Below, piece by piece: positions 25,831-37,900 of a stretch of DNA of 64,000 bases. Numbering within the stretch: position 1 is the first letter of the stretch; each line of letters starts with the position of its first letter. The DNA is from Stomorhina lunata (taxonomy: Eukaryota; Arthropoda; Insecta; Diptera; Rhiniidae). Below the pieces are notes generated by a model, which was not told where the DNA came from, ran no database searches, and saw only the letters and a list, made by a program, of their open reading frames with translations. The DNA lies in NCBI GenBank assembly GCA_933228675.1, contig OW121743.1, positions 93,001,998 through 93,065,997 of the forward strand, given 5' to 3'. The translations under genes and the position numbers were made by a program.

Positions 25831-27840
25831 TTTTCGATAAATAGGAAATTTTTGAATAATTTCCATAAGTAGGAAATTTTTGAAAAATTTAAATAAATAG
25901 GAAATTTGCAAAAAAAAATAAATAAATAGTAAATTTTTGAAAAATTTCCCATAAATAGTAAATTTTTGAAAAATTTCCTATAAATAGTAAATTTTTAAAA
26001 AATTTCCTATAAATAGTAAATTTTTGAAAAGTTTCCTATAAATAGTCAATTTTCGAAACATTTCCTATTAATAGTAAATTTTTTAAATTTTATCCATAAA
26101 TAGTAAATTTAAATTTAAAAAGTAAATTTAAATTTCCTATAACTAATAAATTTTCGAAAAATTTCCTAAAAAAGTCAATATTCAAAAATTTTCTTATAAA
26201 TACTCAATTTTAGGAAAATTTCCAATAAAAACAAAGAACATTTTTAGAAATTTTTTTCTAAAAATAAAAAATTTCCCATAAAAAACAAAATTTTGAAGAA
26301 TTTTCTAAAAATATTAAAAAAAATTTTAAAAATTTCCTATAAAAATAAAAAAATTTTTAAAAATTTCCTATAAAAAAAGAAAATTTTTGAAAAATTTTAA
26401 ATAAAAATAGAAAATTTTTGAAAAATTTCCTATAAGAATAGAAAATTTTTGAAAAAATTTCCATAAGAATAGAAAATTTTTGAAAAATTTCTTATAAAAA
26501 AGAAAATTTTTGAAAAATTTTCAATAAAAATAGAAAATTTTTTAAAAATTTCCTATAAAAATATAAATTTTTTGAAAAATTTCCTGAAAAAAAAGAAAAT
26601 TTTGGAAAAATTTCCCATAAAATAGAAAATTTTTCTATAATAATTTCCTATAAAAATAGAAAAATTTTGAAAAGTTTCCTGAAAAAAAGAAAATTTTGGA
26701 AAAATTTCCCATAAAAATAGAAAATTTTTCTATAATAATTTCCTATAAAAATAGAAAATTTTTGAAAAGTTTCCTATAAAAATAGCAAATATGTGAAAAA
26801 TTTTCTACAAAAAAAGAAAATATTTGAAAAATTTCCTATAAAAATAGAAAATTTTTCAAAAATTTCTTATAGAAAAAAATGAAAAATTGAAAAATTTTAT
26901 ATAAAAATAGAAAATTTTTCAAAAATTTCCTATAGAAATAGAAAATTTTTTTAAAATTTCCCATAAAAATAGAAAATTTTTGAAAAATTTCCTATAAGAA
27001 TAGAAAATTTTTGAAAAATTTCCTATAAAAATAGACATTTTTTGAAAAATTTCCTATAAAAATAGAAAATTTTTGAAAAATTTCCTAGAAAAATAGAAAA
27101 ATTTTGAAAAATTTCCTATAAAAACAGAAATTTTTTAAAAAATTTCCTATAAAAAAAGAAAATTTTTGAAAAATTTTCTATAAAAATAGAAAATTTTTTA
27201 AAAATTTCCTATAAAATAGAATATTTTTTTGAAAAATTTCCTATAAAAATAGAAAATTTTTGAAAAATTTCCTACAAAAATAGTATATATTTGAAAAAAT
27301 TTCTATAAATTGCAAATTTTTTAAAAATTCCCTACAAAAATAGTACAAATTTGAAAAAAATCCTATAAATTGCAAATTTTTGAAAAATTTTCTATAAATA
27401 GTAAAATTTAGAAAAATTTCTTATAAATACTAAATTTTTGAAAAATTTCCTGTAAATATTAAATTTTTAAAAATTTTCCAAAAATTTTTAAATTTTTGAA
27501 AAATTTCCAATAATTTGTAAATTTTTGAAAAATTTCAATAAATAGTAAATTTTTGAAAAATTTCCAATAAATAGTAAATTTTTGAAAAATTTCCTATAAA
27601 TTGTATATTTTTGAAAAATGCCACTAAATTTCAAATTTTTGAAAAATTTCCTATATATAGTAAAATTTTGAAAAATTTCTTTAAAATAGTAAATTTTTGA
27701 AAAATTTCCTATAAAAGCAAATTTTCTAAAAATTTCGCATAAGAAGTAAATTAAAAAAAAAAAAAATCCCCAATAAGAATAAATTTTTGAAAATTTTCCT
27801 ACAAATAGTCAGTTTTCGAAAAATTTCCTATAAATATCCA
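25831..27840 (-). repeat. Palindromic satellite block, R orientation, mixed 29- to 31-bp units
   Basis: About 65 units. The edges use the 29-bp TATAAATAGTAAATTTTTGA class. The middle (26320-27290) uses TATAAAAATAGAAAATTTTT GAAAAATTTCC units. A short higher-order repeat of 95 bp is visible, since TTTTCTATAATAATTTCC occurs at 26631 and 26726 within matching flanks. It is opposite in orientation to the block at 22982-24298. Confidence 0.94.
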
Positions 27841-28735
27841 AATTATGAAAACAACATTTATTTTTTAAATTTGATTTAATTAAAAAATAAATTGTAAAAT
27901 ATTTTATATTAAATTTATTCGCGTTAAAAATTTATTTATTTAAATTACCTGTATTGAAGCTTTAATATGATTTTTCATCTACAAATATTTTAATCGAAAT
28001 TGTTTTGTTGCATAGACAACCAAATATCTATAAATACAAAAGAAAAAAATAATAAATTTCTGTTTGAGACATAAAAAATTAACATGACAATAAGCAATTT
28101 TCTAGACACAAAAATACTTGAGGCAAAAGCAGTAGAACTAAATTTTTTTTTAGAAAAATAACACGTTTAAATTCTGGTTATAATCTCTACAATACGATAA
28201 AAAATATTAAAAAAAAACTAACTGAAAAGAAAATAGAAAACAATTCAAAAGCATAGATTTTCATTTCGATTGGAATGAATTCATATGCAAGTTAAGAATT
28301 TTGAACAAAAAAATAACACAAAATCCGTTTATAAATTCTTGTTCAACCGGGATTTAGACGATGACATTGGCTTAAAGAGAAGGTGAAAAGGGGGCAAGAG
28401 TTGAAGGTAATCATTTTATTTGCAGACAAACAAATTGGCTTACAATAATACTGGGATCTGGTTGGTTTTGCTTCTGTTGGCTAAAAGGAAAAATTTCAAT
28501 ATAGTATTAAGGTATTGAATTTTTTACTTACCTTTCCTTTTAATAATTGTGCATATTTTTACAATTTTTAACCTTTAAATGAATAAGATTTTAATTTTAT
28601 ACCCAGATTTGCTTTCATGTGTTTTTTTTTACATATTTAACCAATCATTTGATTTTTTCTTCTTTTGCTGTGTATTAATTTTTGTCTGCTTCTTTCGATT
28701 AAAATCCTTAAGATTTTACGAATTCTTAAATTTTT
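27841..28735. other. AT-rich spacer, no gene seen
   Basis: AT-rich single-copy DNA. A plus-strand frame opens at 28579 only because it runs into the 30-bp array. The unique first 50 or so codons are hydrophobic but show no recognisable signal or domain. Confidence 0.5.
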
Positions 28736-29260
28736 CGATAATGAAATTTAGCATAGAAAAGTTTTCGATTATAAAATTTTCTATAGAAAATTTTTCGATA
28801 ATAAAATTTTCTATAGAAAATTTTTCGATAATAAAATTTTCTATAGAAAATTTTTTGATTATAAAATTTTCTATAGAAAATTTTTCTATAATAAAATTTT
28901 CTATAGAAAATTTTTCTATAATAAAATTTTCTATAGAAAATTTTTCGATAATAAAATTTTCTATAGAAAATTTTTCGATAATAAAATATTCTATAGAAAA
29001 TTTGTCGATAATAAAATTTTCTATAGAAAATTTTTCGATAATAAAATATTCTATAGAAAATTTGTCGATAATAAAATTTTCTATAGAAAATTTTTCGATA
29101 ATAAAATTTTCTATAGAAAATTTTTCGATAATGAAATTTTCTACAGAAAATTTTTCGGTAATAAAATTTTCTATAGAAAATTTTTCGATAATAAAATTTC
29201 CTATAGAAAATTTTTCGATAATAAAATTTTCAATAGAAAATTTTTCGATAATAAAATTTT
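28736..29260. repeat. 30-bp palindromic satellite, left part
   Basis: About 17 very regular 30-bp units containing ATTTTCTATAGAAAAT, part of a perfect 22-bp palindrome, followed by TTTCGATAATA. Variants (TTTGTCGATA, AAATATTC) recur as paired units near 28985-29060. The array is cut at 29260 by the retrotransposon and resumes at 32304. Because the unit is a multiple of three, the plus strand reads through as an Ile-Lys-Phe-Ser-Ile-Glu-Asn repeat, which is not taken as a gene. Confidence 0.95.
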
Positions 29261-29538
29261 TTTTTTTTTTTTTTTAATATATATTCTTTATTTGCAATCT
29301 ATCTTAAGATATTAAGCAAATTTGGTAAACAATTTTTAATACTTAACTTACATATTGATTTTCATTAAAATCAATAATATTATCTACATACATTTTAACA
29401 ATGTTGTTTGTACATTCTATGTTTAAAATTACATTACAATATATACATATATATACTTAGTCAATTTAGTTCATTTTATACATTTGCAAATAGAGTTAAC
29501 ATTATTGACAATTTATTAGTTTAATTTATGCTAACAAG
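29261..29538 (-). other. 3' UTR and poly(A) tail of the Jockey-type element
   Basis: About 260 AT-rich bases lie between the ORF2 stop and the tail, which appears on the plus strand as 15 or more T residues starting in the target duplication. The tail and the short UTR fit target-primed insertion of a polyadenylated transcript. Confidence 0.8.
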
Positions 29539-31769
29539 TTATGATCTAAATGGGAGATCTAAAATATGAACTCTCTTTAATCTTCTAGTTTCCTCACTTT
29601 CATCTAATAGCGAAATGGCTAATGGGTTGATGTGATCGCTTAACCTTTGAAGGTATCGGCTACTGTACTTATTTATCTCTTCTTTTATTTGTGGGATGCT
29701 AAGATCTCTGTGTAATGCCTTATTTGTAATGTACCACGGTGCGTTAACTATCGCTCGTAACGTTTTTGACTGAAATCTCTGAAGAATTTCAATATTTGAG
29801 TTACTGGTTGTACCCCAAAGTTCAATGCCGTAAGTCCATATTGGTTTTATAATGCTCTTATAGAGGCGGATTTTATTTTTTAAATTTAATTCGGATTTTG
29901 CACCAAGTAACCAATACATTTTTATTGTTGTCTAACTGCAACCTTTTAGCTTTTATGTGAGCTTTCCATGTTAAGCGCCGGTCCAGGTACATGCCTAAAT
30001 ATTTTACTGTGTTACTTGTAGGTATTTGCGAGCCATTCATATTTATTGCTGGGCAATCACCTCTTTTTAGACCAAAAGTGACATGTGTAGATTTGTTTTC
30101 ATTGACTTTTATATTCTAATGTTGTAACCATGCTTGCAGCTCATTGACCTGTTGTTGAATTAAATTGGATGCTACTGCTGCAGATGCGCTCGTCGCCAGG
30201 AATGCAGTATCATCAGCGTATGTGGCTACTGTTACGTTATTTGTATGTGGCATATCTGAGGTAAATATGGTGTACAGTAGTGGTCCTAATACACTGCCTT
30301 GTGGAACTCCGGCTTCCATTTTACAAAAATTCGACATCTCACTATTGACTCTTACGTAAAAATAACGCTCACTTAAAAAAGATTTCAGTACCAAATAATA
30401 AGGTGCTGGTAATAATCTTTTGATTTTATAAAGAAGGCCATCATGCCAGACTCTATCGAATGCTTGTTGAACATCCAAGAATACAGCTGAACAGTATTTT
30501 TTGGCTTCCATTGATTCCATGATTTCTTTAACTAATCGGTGACATTGTTCAGGTGTTCCGTGTTTGTGGCGAAATCCAAACTGATACTACGGTATTATAG
30601 AATATTGCTCTAGAATAGGCAAAACTCTTTTAAGAAATAATCTTTCAAATATTTTAGAGAATGTTGACAGTAAGCTTATTGGCCTATATGATGTGACATT
30701 ATTTTCGGGTTTGTTTGATTTGTGGATCATTATTACCTCTGCACATTTCCACTGAATGGGGAAGTGTTGAAGCCTCAATATAGAGTTTAACAATATCGTC
30801 AGGAATAAAATGCCTTTATTTGGTAAGTTTTTAAGCACGGCAGAATCAACTTTGTCATATCCGGGTGATTTTTTTGTGTTGAGGACTTTAATTTCTTGGC
30901 GTATTTCCAATGGTGTGAAATGTTTGATTGGTAAGTGCATCTGGCAAGCTACATCTAAGAATGATTTGATTTCGTCATCATTTTGATTGAATTGGAAAGG
31001 TTTAAATGTGTTTTCCAAATGAACAGAAAAAGCTTTGGCCTTTTCTTTGTCAGACCTGCACCACTGACCGCTGAAGTCTTTTATTGGAACGTGCCTTTTA
31101 ACTGGCCTTTTTAAATATTTCACCGCTTTCCAAAGATTGTGCTCATTTTTTGATGTGTTGGCGTCTAAATTCCGAAGGTAATTACCAACTTCATCGTTTT
31201 TGTGCTGCGAAAGCTTTTCTTTCAAAAGTTTGTTTGCCAAGTTAAGGATAGTTTTATCTCTTGGGTTTCTAGTTTGATGCCAAACACGACGCAGTCTTCT
31301 CTTATTTCTGATGAGATCTCTTATCTCTTTTGAAACGTGAACGTTTGAAATGTGTGGAAAGCAGGGCAGATTCGTGGATTAAACTGGTAAACATTTCGAC
31401 AGAATCTTCTAGTTCGTCAGGAGTTTTTATTGAAGTTTTCAGGTCTAAATTCTTTTCGATCCAATAAGCAAAAGAAATTAGGTCAGTTTTAGGTGAAAAC
31501 AATTTAAATCTATTGCTCACAAGTTCTATAGATGAATTAAGATTTACTATTAAAGGCGTGTGATCAGAATCAAGATCGTCATCGTTAATTATATCTAAAG
31601 ATGCTCTGGTAATACCACAAAATACTGCAAAATCCAAAACATCCGGGATTTTGTTGGGGTCCGTTGGCCAGTACGTCGGTCTTCCTCCAGATAAGCTACA
31701 GTAGTTATTTTTTGAAATGCATTTGTAAAGTTCACGACCTTTTGGATTCACTAATCTAGACCCCACCAA
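29539..31769 (-). pseudogene. Jockey-type ORF2: endonuclease remnant plus reverse transcriptase
   Basis: ORF2 of the element, needed for target nicking and target-primed reverse transcription. The first segment (31769-31302) begins at GSRLVNPKGREL, mid-endonuclease, and keeps the SDHTPL motif. The catalytic residues of the N-terminal half are deleted. A frameshift near 31310-31325 leads to the linker and RT fingers (KKSPGYDKV, SYRPISLLSTFSKIFERL; 31240-30587). An in-frame TAG at 30587-30589 interrupts the frame. The palm follows from 30520: FLDVQQAFDRVW (motif A), GVPQGSVLGPLLY (motif B), YADD (about 30220-30209). A second TAG at 30116-30118 probably replaces a Trp. VKYLGMYLD and RRLTWKAHIK follow. 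A frameshift near 29925-29940 joins the C-terminal segment with TYGIELWGT, ending at 29539. It is clearly a dead copy, but the damage is light, so the insertion is fairly young. Confidence 0.95.
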
Positions 31770-32303
31770 TTTTCAATGTTTTTTAAAGCGGACGTTTCAT
31801 TTTCTTTATTTTGTTTTAATGTTTCTGAGTATGATACTCCGGTTGAAAAATTATTGTTATTTGTACCTTGCGGGTTTCTGGTATAATGAGATTCGTTAGG
31901 GTTCATAACGAATGGTTGACGGTTCACACGATAATTTGATACAAGTTTTTGTCTTAAGGATTTATAAACTTGGCATCCTTTATAATTCGCTGTATGATCT
32001 TGAAGGCAGTGAATACATTTTGGTGGTGCATCCTTAGTTTTTGTACATTCGGCAGTTGGATGATCCATACCGCATTTTACGCAAACAAATGGTTTTTTGC
32101 AATACGCTTTTGTATGACCATATTGTTGGCAACGGTGGCATTGTACGATATCGTTAGATTTATATTGTGGCTCAATTCTAACTACGGCACTATTAATGTA
32201 TTTCACATCATAAATTTTTTATTGTCTGGTGACGGATCGAGATCGACGAAAAACATAGGTAAAGGTTGCTTGGATATTTGGCTTCTTACGTTGGTTATGC
32301 ATC
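31751..32303 (-). pseudogene. Jockey-type ORF1 (gag) fragment
   Basis: Encodes the C-terminal half of a non-LTR gag protein, which binds element RNA in the ribonucleoprotein. From the truncated 5' end the frame includes the sequence PLPMFFVDLDP, typical of the region before the zinc knuckles. A one-base loss in the A run near 32215-32221 shifts the frame. Counting from the codon at 32206, three knuckles follow: CX2CX4HX4C (residues 23-36), CX2CX3HX4C (42-54) and CX2CX3HX6C (64-78). This triple pattern is characteristic of the Jockey clade. A polar Asn-rich tail follows. At about 31765 the frame runs straight into endonuclease-coding DNA and stops, so the natural gag C-terminus has been deleted. 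The N-terminal half is absent. Confidence 0.92.
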
Positions 32304-33560
32304 AATAAAATTTTGTATAGAAAATTTTTCGATAATAAAATTTTCTATTGAAAATTTTTCGATAATAAAATATTCTATTGAAAATTTTTCGATAATAAAA
32401 TATTCTATAGAAAATTTGTCGATAATAAAATTTTCTATAGAAAATTTGTCGATAATAAAATTTTCTATACAAAATTTGTCGATAATAAAATTTTCTACAG
32501 AAAATTTGTCGATAATAAAATTTTCTATAGAAAATTTGTCGATAATAAAATTTTCTATAGAAAATTTTTCTATAACGAAATTCTTTATAGAAAATTTTTC
32601 GATGAAGAAATTTTCTACAGAAAATTTTTCGATAATGAAAATTTTTATATAAAGTTTTTTAATAATGAAAATTTCTATAGAAAATTTTCGATAATAAAAT
32701 TTTCTACAGAAATTGTTTGATAAAGAATTTTTCTATAGAAAATTTTTTAAAAATGAAAATTTTTATATACAATTTTTTGATAGTAAAATTTTCTATAGAA
32801 AATTTTTCAATAATAAAATTTTCTATAGAAAATTTTTCGATAATAAAATTTTCTATAGAAAATTTTTCGATAATAAAATTTTCTATAGAAAATTTTTCGA
32901 TAATAAAATTTTCTATAGAAAATTTTTCGATAATAAAATTTTCTATAGAAAATTTTTTGAAAATGAAATTTTTCATAAAAAAATTTTATCGATAATGAAA
33001 TTTTTTGTAGAAAATTTTCGATAATGAAAGTTCCAATAGATAACTTTAAGATAATGAAATATTCTTTAAAACAATTTTCGATAATGAAATTTTCTATTGA
33101 AAATTTTTCGATAATGAAATTTTCTTTAGAAAATTTTTCGATAACGAAATTTTCTATAGAAAATTGTTCGATAATGAAATTTTCTATATAAAATTTTTTA
33201 ATAATGAAAATTTCTATAGAAAATTTTTGGATAATGAAATTTTTTATAGAAAATTTTTCGATAATGAAATTTTTTATAGAAAAATTTTCTATAGAAAATT
33301 TTTCGATAATATAATTTTCTATTGATAATATTTTGATAATGAAATTTTCTATAGAAAATTTTTCGATACTGAAATTTTCGGTAGTAAAATTTTCTATAGG
33401 AAATTTTTTGGTAATGAAATTTTTTATAGAAAGATTTTCTATAAAGAAATTTTATATGAAAAATTTTTCGATAGTAAAATTTTCTATAATAAAGTTTTCT
33501 ATAGAAAATTTTTTAAAAAGGTTTATCAAAATTTTTCGTTTATGAAATTATCTATAGAAA
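32304..33560. repeat. 30-bp palindromic satellite, right part
   Basis: Continuation of the array interrupted at 29260. About 40 units are present. Most contain CTATAGAAAATTTTTCGATA. The stretch 32780-32960 is almost perfect, and 33000-33560 is increasingly diverged, with AATGAAATTTTC replacing AATAAAATTTTC. Frames are open on both strands (for example 32717-32995 plus and 32704-32976 minus) because the repeat is palindromic and 30 bp long. They are not called as genes. Confidence 0.95.
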
Positions 33561-34990
33561 AATTTGGATGAATTAATCTATACAATATTTCATTCTTACT
33601 TTTTTTTTGAAAAATGTCGTTATAATATAGTATATATATACATATATATATATAGAAAATGAACTACATATTATCTAATTAATTTTCTCATATTCTATAT
33701 TTTTCTATTAAACAAATAATTAGTTAAATATAAAATTTATAATAAAATTATTTATATCATTACTATTTTATAACAAATGTAATCACTCAACAAATGAAAC
33801 CACAACTACAATGTAAACTATCAATTTTACAGTTTAACTTGAATATACACATGTTCATGTGTATTTAAACTTGAATACAATCATGTTTATACACAGACAC
33901 AAGAAAGTATTTAAATAAAATTATTTACATAAACCACGTAAATATATTTACACAATGTATGTGAATGTATACAATAAATTCATTAAATAATTTTATTTAA
34001 AAAGTTATTTTGTATTTGTTGCTGTTGATGTCGCTATTGTTTCATATACAAAATTATTAACAATTTAAACCGTTAGCAAAAGAGGAAATAAACAACAACA
34101 CACAGATACAATTACTACAATTAAACCGAGGTGGTATTGTATGCATGTGTAAATAAAATTGTGATATACACACATACATAAATACATGTGTGAAAGTGTG
34201 TATATGCTGAGCTTTATTATTAAAGTAAACTTTGTAATGAAAACGTGTTTATCTTGTTGGATTTGTGTGTTGGTGTTTAAGTTTAAATTGTATGTATGTG
34301 TATATTGTTTGTATGTATTTACAATAACATTTAAGCATAAATCCCTATTTAACAAGAAATGAAAGTGTAATTTACTAATTAGCATCAACAATAATACAAT
34401 GTATGAATATAAATACATTAACACTTACAATCACATACATATCGCAACTTAAAAAGAATAATGGCAAAATCCAATGGAAGCTATTCTATATAAAATATCT
34501 TCAAAATTTGAAATAATTATAAATCAAATTTACATTTCTGATGTATTTAGTTCAGATTAGTTTAATGATGTTTCTTTTTTTTCATTATTCAGGTCTAATA
34601 GCGACATGTTCTCTCCAAAGTCTATGTACGTGAAAGTAGATTAACACATATGCGGACAATTTGCGGAATAAAAAAACAGCAACAGCAACTCATAATGATA
34701 ACTGTAATTAACTTGTTCCATACACGTACACATTTACTTTTGTTTGTATTATTAACAATTTCAAGATCCTTAACTAAACATTCGTCCTGGTTGTGTAAGA
34801 AGAATTACATTCAGTACATGTGAGGCTGGATAATCTGACTCTATGTAGTTCACTTTTGGGTTAATTCTAATACATATTATTTTAATTTTTGTTAATAAAA
34901 AGAGGAAATAGGGATAATATATAGGAACCACCATATCCAATAGTTAATAAATCCATAAAATAAATTATGATTTCTATTGAAAAATTTATT
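33561..34990. other. AT-rich spacer with TA and TG/CA microsatellite patches
   Basis: A TATATATACATATATATA patch lies near 33630. CACACATACATA and GTGTGTATATG patches scatter over 34080-34440, where a 119-codon minus-strand frame (34065-34424) is open but low in complexity and without a domain. No gene is supported. Confidence 0.5.
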
Positions 34991-37900
34991 AACGAAAAGT
35001 TTCTAATTAAAAATAATTTTTTAAAACTTAAAATATCGAATATTGAAATGTTTCTCTAATTTTAATATCGTAAAGTTTTTTTTAGAAAATGTTTAATATC
35101 GTTTTCTAAATATCGTAAATTTTATATGAAAATGTTCAATATTGTAAAATTTTCTACAGAAAAAAATCAACAAGAAAAAAATTGTAGTGCTAAATTTATT
35201 ATTGGAAACATTTAATATCCTAAAATTTTCAATATCGTTAAATTTTTAATAGAAAAATTTGAAGATAATAAAAACTTAAAACAAAAGTTATAATAAGTAA
35301 ATTTTTTTAAAGAGAAATTTCAAAATTTTTTAAATAAAAATTTCAAAATTTTTTTAATAAAAATTTTAAAATTTTCTTTACAAATTATTACGATAATAAG
35401 ATAATTCTATAAAAATTTTTACGATATTTTCATTCATGAAATTTTTTATAAAAATTTCAATATCGTAAAATTTTATATAAGAATATTTCAATTTCGCTAA
35501 TTTTTTTTTTAATTGATATGGTAAAATTTTCTCTGGAAAAATTTCAATATCGTACAATATTCTTTAGACAAATTTTAAAATCGAAAAATTTTGTTTAGAA
35601 TAATTTTACTCTTAATAAATTTTCTATAGAAAATTTTTATTTAAAAAATTGCATTATTTTAAAATTTTCATAAAAATATTTTTATTGAATAATTTCAAAG
35701 ATTTTATTTAAAAATTTTTAATATCGAAAAATTTCTTATAGAAAAATTGAAAAATTTAAATATCGTTAAATTTTCTATAGTACACATAATTTTCGTAATT
35801 TTTCTTTAAAAAATGTAAGTAATATTTTTTATAGATAGATAGATTTTTTTTGTCAGTAGAAAAATTCAATATAAAAAATTCAATATCTTAAAATTTTCTG
35901 TGAAAAAATTTCATTATCGTAAACTTTTTTGTGAAAATTAAATTAAAATATCATGAAATTTTTTATATAAAATTTTAATATCATTAAATCAGCTAAGAAA
36001 AAATTTCCATACAGCGATTTTTTTTTATAAAATTCAAATATCGTAAAATTTTTTATGAAAAAATTTCAAAATTGTAAATTTTGTTGATAAAATAAAATCA
36101 ATTTCCTAATGTTTCCTTTAAAAAATTATTATCGCGAATTTTTTTCATAAAATAATTTCAAAGGCGTAAAATTTTTTATAAAAAAAAATTTCAATATCGT
36201 AAATTTTTTTATAAAAAAAATTATAAAATATTAAAAAATATTTTATGGAAAATTTTAATATCGTAAAATTTTGTTTGGAAAAATTTAAATATCGTGAATT
36301 TTGTTTATGAAGAAATTTAATTTCGTAATATTTTCTATAAAAAATTTCATTATCGTGATTTTTTTTCATAAAAAATTCCAGTATAATTTATTATCGTAAT
36401 TTTTTTTTTTAAATTCATTATCCTAAATTTTCCTTTGGAAAAAAATTTCAATATCGTAAAAGTTTTTATAATAAAATTTTAATATCGTAAAATTTTCTAA
36501 AATTTTCATATCTTTATTTTTTTTTATAAAATTTAAATATCGTAAAATTTTCTATGACAAATTTCAAAAAACGTGAATTTTCTTTATAAGAAAATTCAAT
36601 TTCGTAATATTTTCTACAAAAAAAAAATCAATATCGTAAAATTGTTTTTGACAAAATTTCTTTATCGTAATTTTTTTAAAATATCGTAAAATTTTGTATG
36701 AAAAAATTTCATTGCCGTGAATTTTTTTATAAAAAAATTTCAACATCCTAAAATTTTTGATGAAAAAATTTTATTATCGTAAATTTTTTATAAAAAAATT
36801 AAATATCGAAAAATTTTTGATGAAAAAAATAAAATATCGTAAACTTTTTTGTATAAATTTTAAATATCGTTAAATTTTCTATAAAAAAAAAATTTCCATA
36901 TTGTGTTTTTTTATAAAATTAAAATATCGTAAAATATTCTATGAAAAAATTTTAAAATCGTAAATTTTGTTTTTGAAAAAAAAAATCAATTTCCTAATAT
37001 TTTCTATGAAAAGATGTCTTTATCTTGCTTTTTTTTATAAAAAATTTTAACATCGTAAACTTTTTTATGAAAAAAATTTATTATCGTAAATTTTTATACA
37101 AAAATCAATATTGTAAGATTTTAAACGAAAAAAATAATATATCATGACATTTTTTATAAAATTTAAATATCGTAAAATTTTCTATGACAAAATTTAAAAA
37201 TCGTAAATTTTGTTCATAAAAAAATTTCTTATCGTGAATTTTTTTTATAAAAAAATTCAATATCGTAAAATTTTTTCATAAAAAATTCAATATCCTACAT
37301 TTTTCTATGAAAAAATTAAAATTTGGTAAACTTTTTTATATAAAATTTTAATATCGTAAACTTTTCTATGATAAAATTTTCATATCGTAATTATTTTTAT
37401 AAAAATTGAATTTGCTTTAAAAAAATTACAAAAACGAGAATTTTCTTAATATAAAAATTCAATTTCGTAGCATTTTCTATAGAAAAATTCCATTATATAT
37501 CGTAATTTTTTTTATAAAAAAATTCATTGCCGTGAATTTTTATTATACAAAATTTCAACATCCCAAAATTTTTGATGAAAAAATTATATTATCGTAAATT
37601 TTTTACAAAAAAATTCAATATCGTAAAATTTTCTATGGAGAAATTAAAATATCGTAAACTTTTTTGTATAAAATTTTAATATTGTAAAATTTTCTATAAA
37701 TAAATTTCCATATCGTGATTATTTTTTTATAAAATTTAAATATCGTGACATATTCTATGAAAAAATTTCAATATCATAAATTTTATTAGTTTTTTAATTC
37801 AATTTCCTAATATTTTTAATTAAATAATTTCTTTATCTTGAATTTTTGTATAAAAAATTTTAACATCGTAAACTTTTTTATGAAAAAATTATATATTGTA

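Larger units (their letters stand above)
29261..32303 (-). mobile_element. Jockey-clade non-LTR retrotransposon, 5'-truncated and internally deleted
   Basis: A 3.04-kb minus-strand insertion inside the 30-bp satellite. Its 3' end is a poly(A) tail (T run at 29261-29275). AATAAAATTTT lies on both sides (29250-29260 and 32304-32314), consistent with an 11-bp target-site duplication, although the host repeat itself contains this motif. In transcription order it holds: a gag fragment with three zinc knuckles, the C-terminal part of an apurinic-type endonuclease, a full reverse transcriptase core with YADD, an ORF2 C-terminal region, and a short 3' UTR. The 5' UTR, the gag N-terminus, the gag/ORF2 junction and the front half of the endonuclease are missing. 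Two nonsense codons and three frameshifts show it cannot move on its own. Confidence 0.95.

Noticed and set aside
28579..29277. 232-codon plus-strand open frame
   Set aside because: Beyond the first 50 or so codons it is the 30-bp satellite read as a 10-residue repeat, and it ends in the retrotransposon poly(A). No supporting features.
31970..32308. 112-codon plus-strand frame
   Set aside because: It is antisense to the gag zinc-knuckle region of the Jockey-type element.
29250..32314. Telomeric HeT-A/TART-type element
   Set aside because: The gag and RT are Jockey-like, but this is a single insertion in an interior satellite with target duplication, without head-to-tail telomeric arrays.
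32266..33024. Frames of 90-128 codons on both strands
   Set aside because: Palindromic 30-bp units keep several frames open on both strands at once; this is a property of the repeat.
34065..34424. 119-codon minus-strand frame
   Set aside because: Low-complexity sequence derived from CA/TG and CATA patches; no domain.
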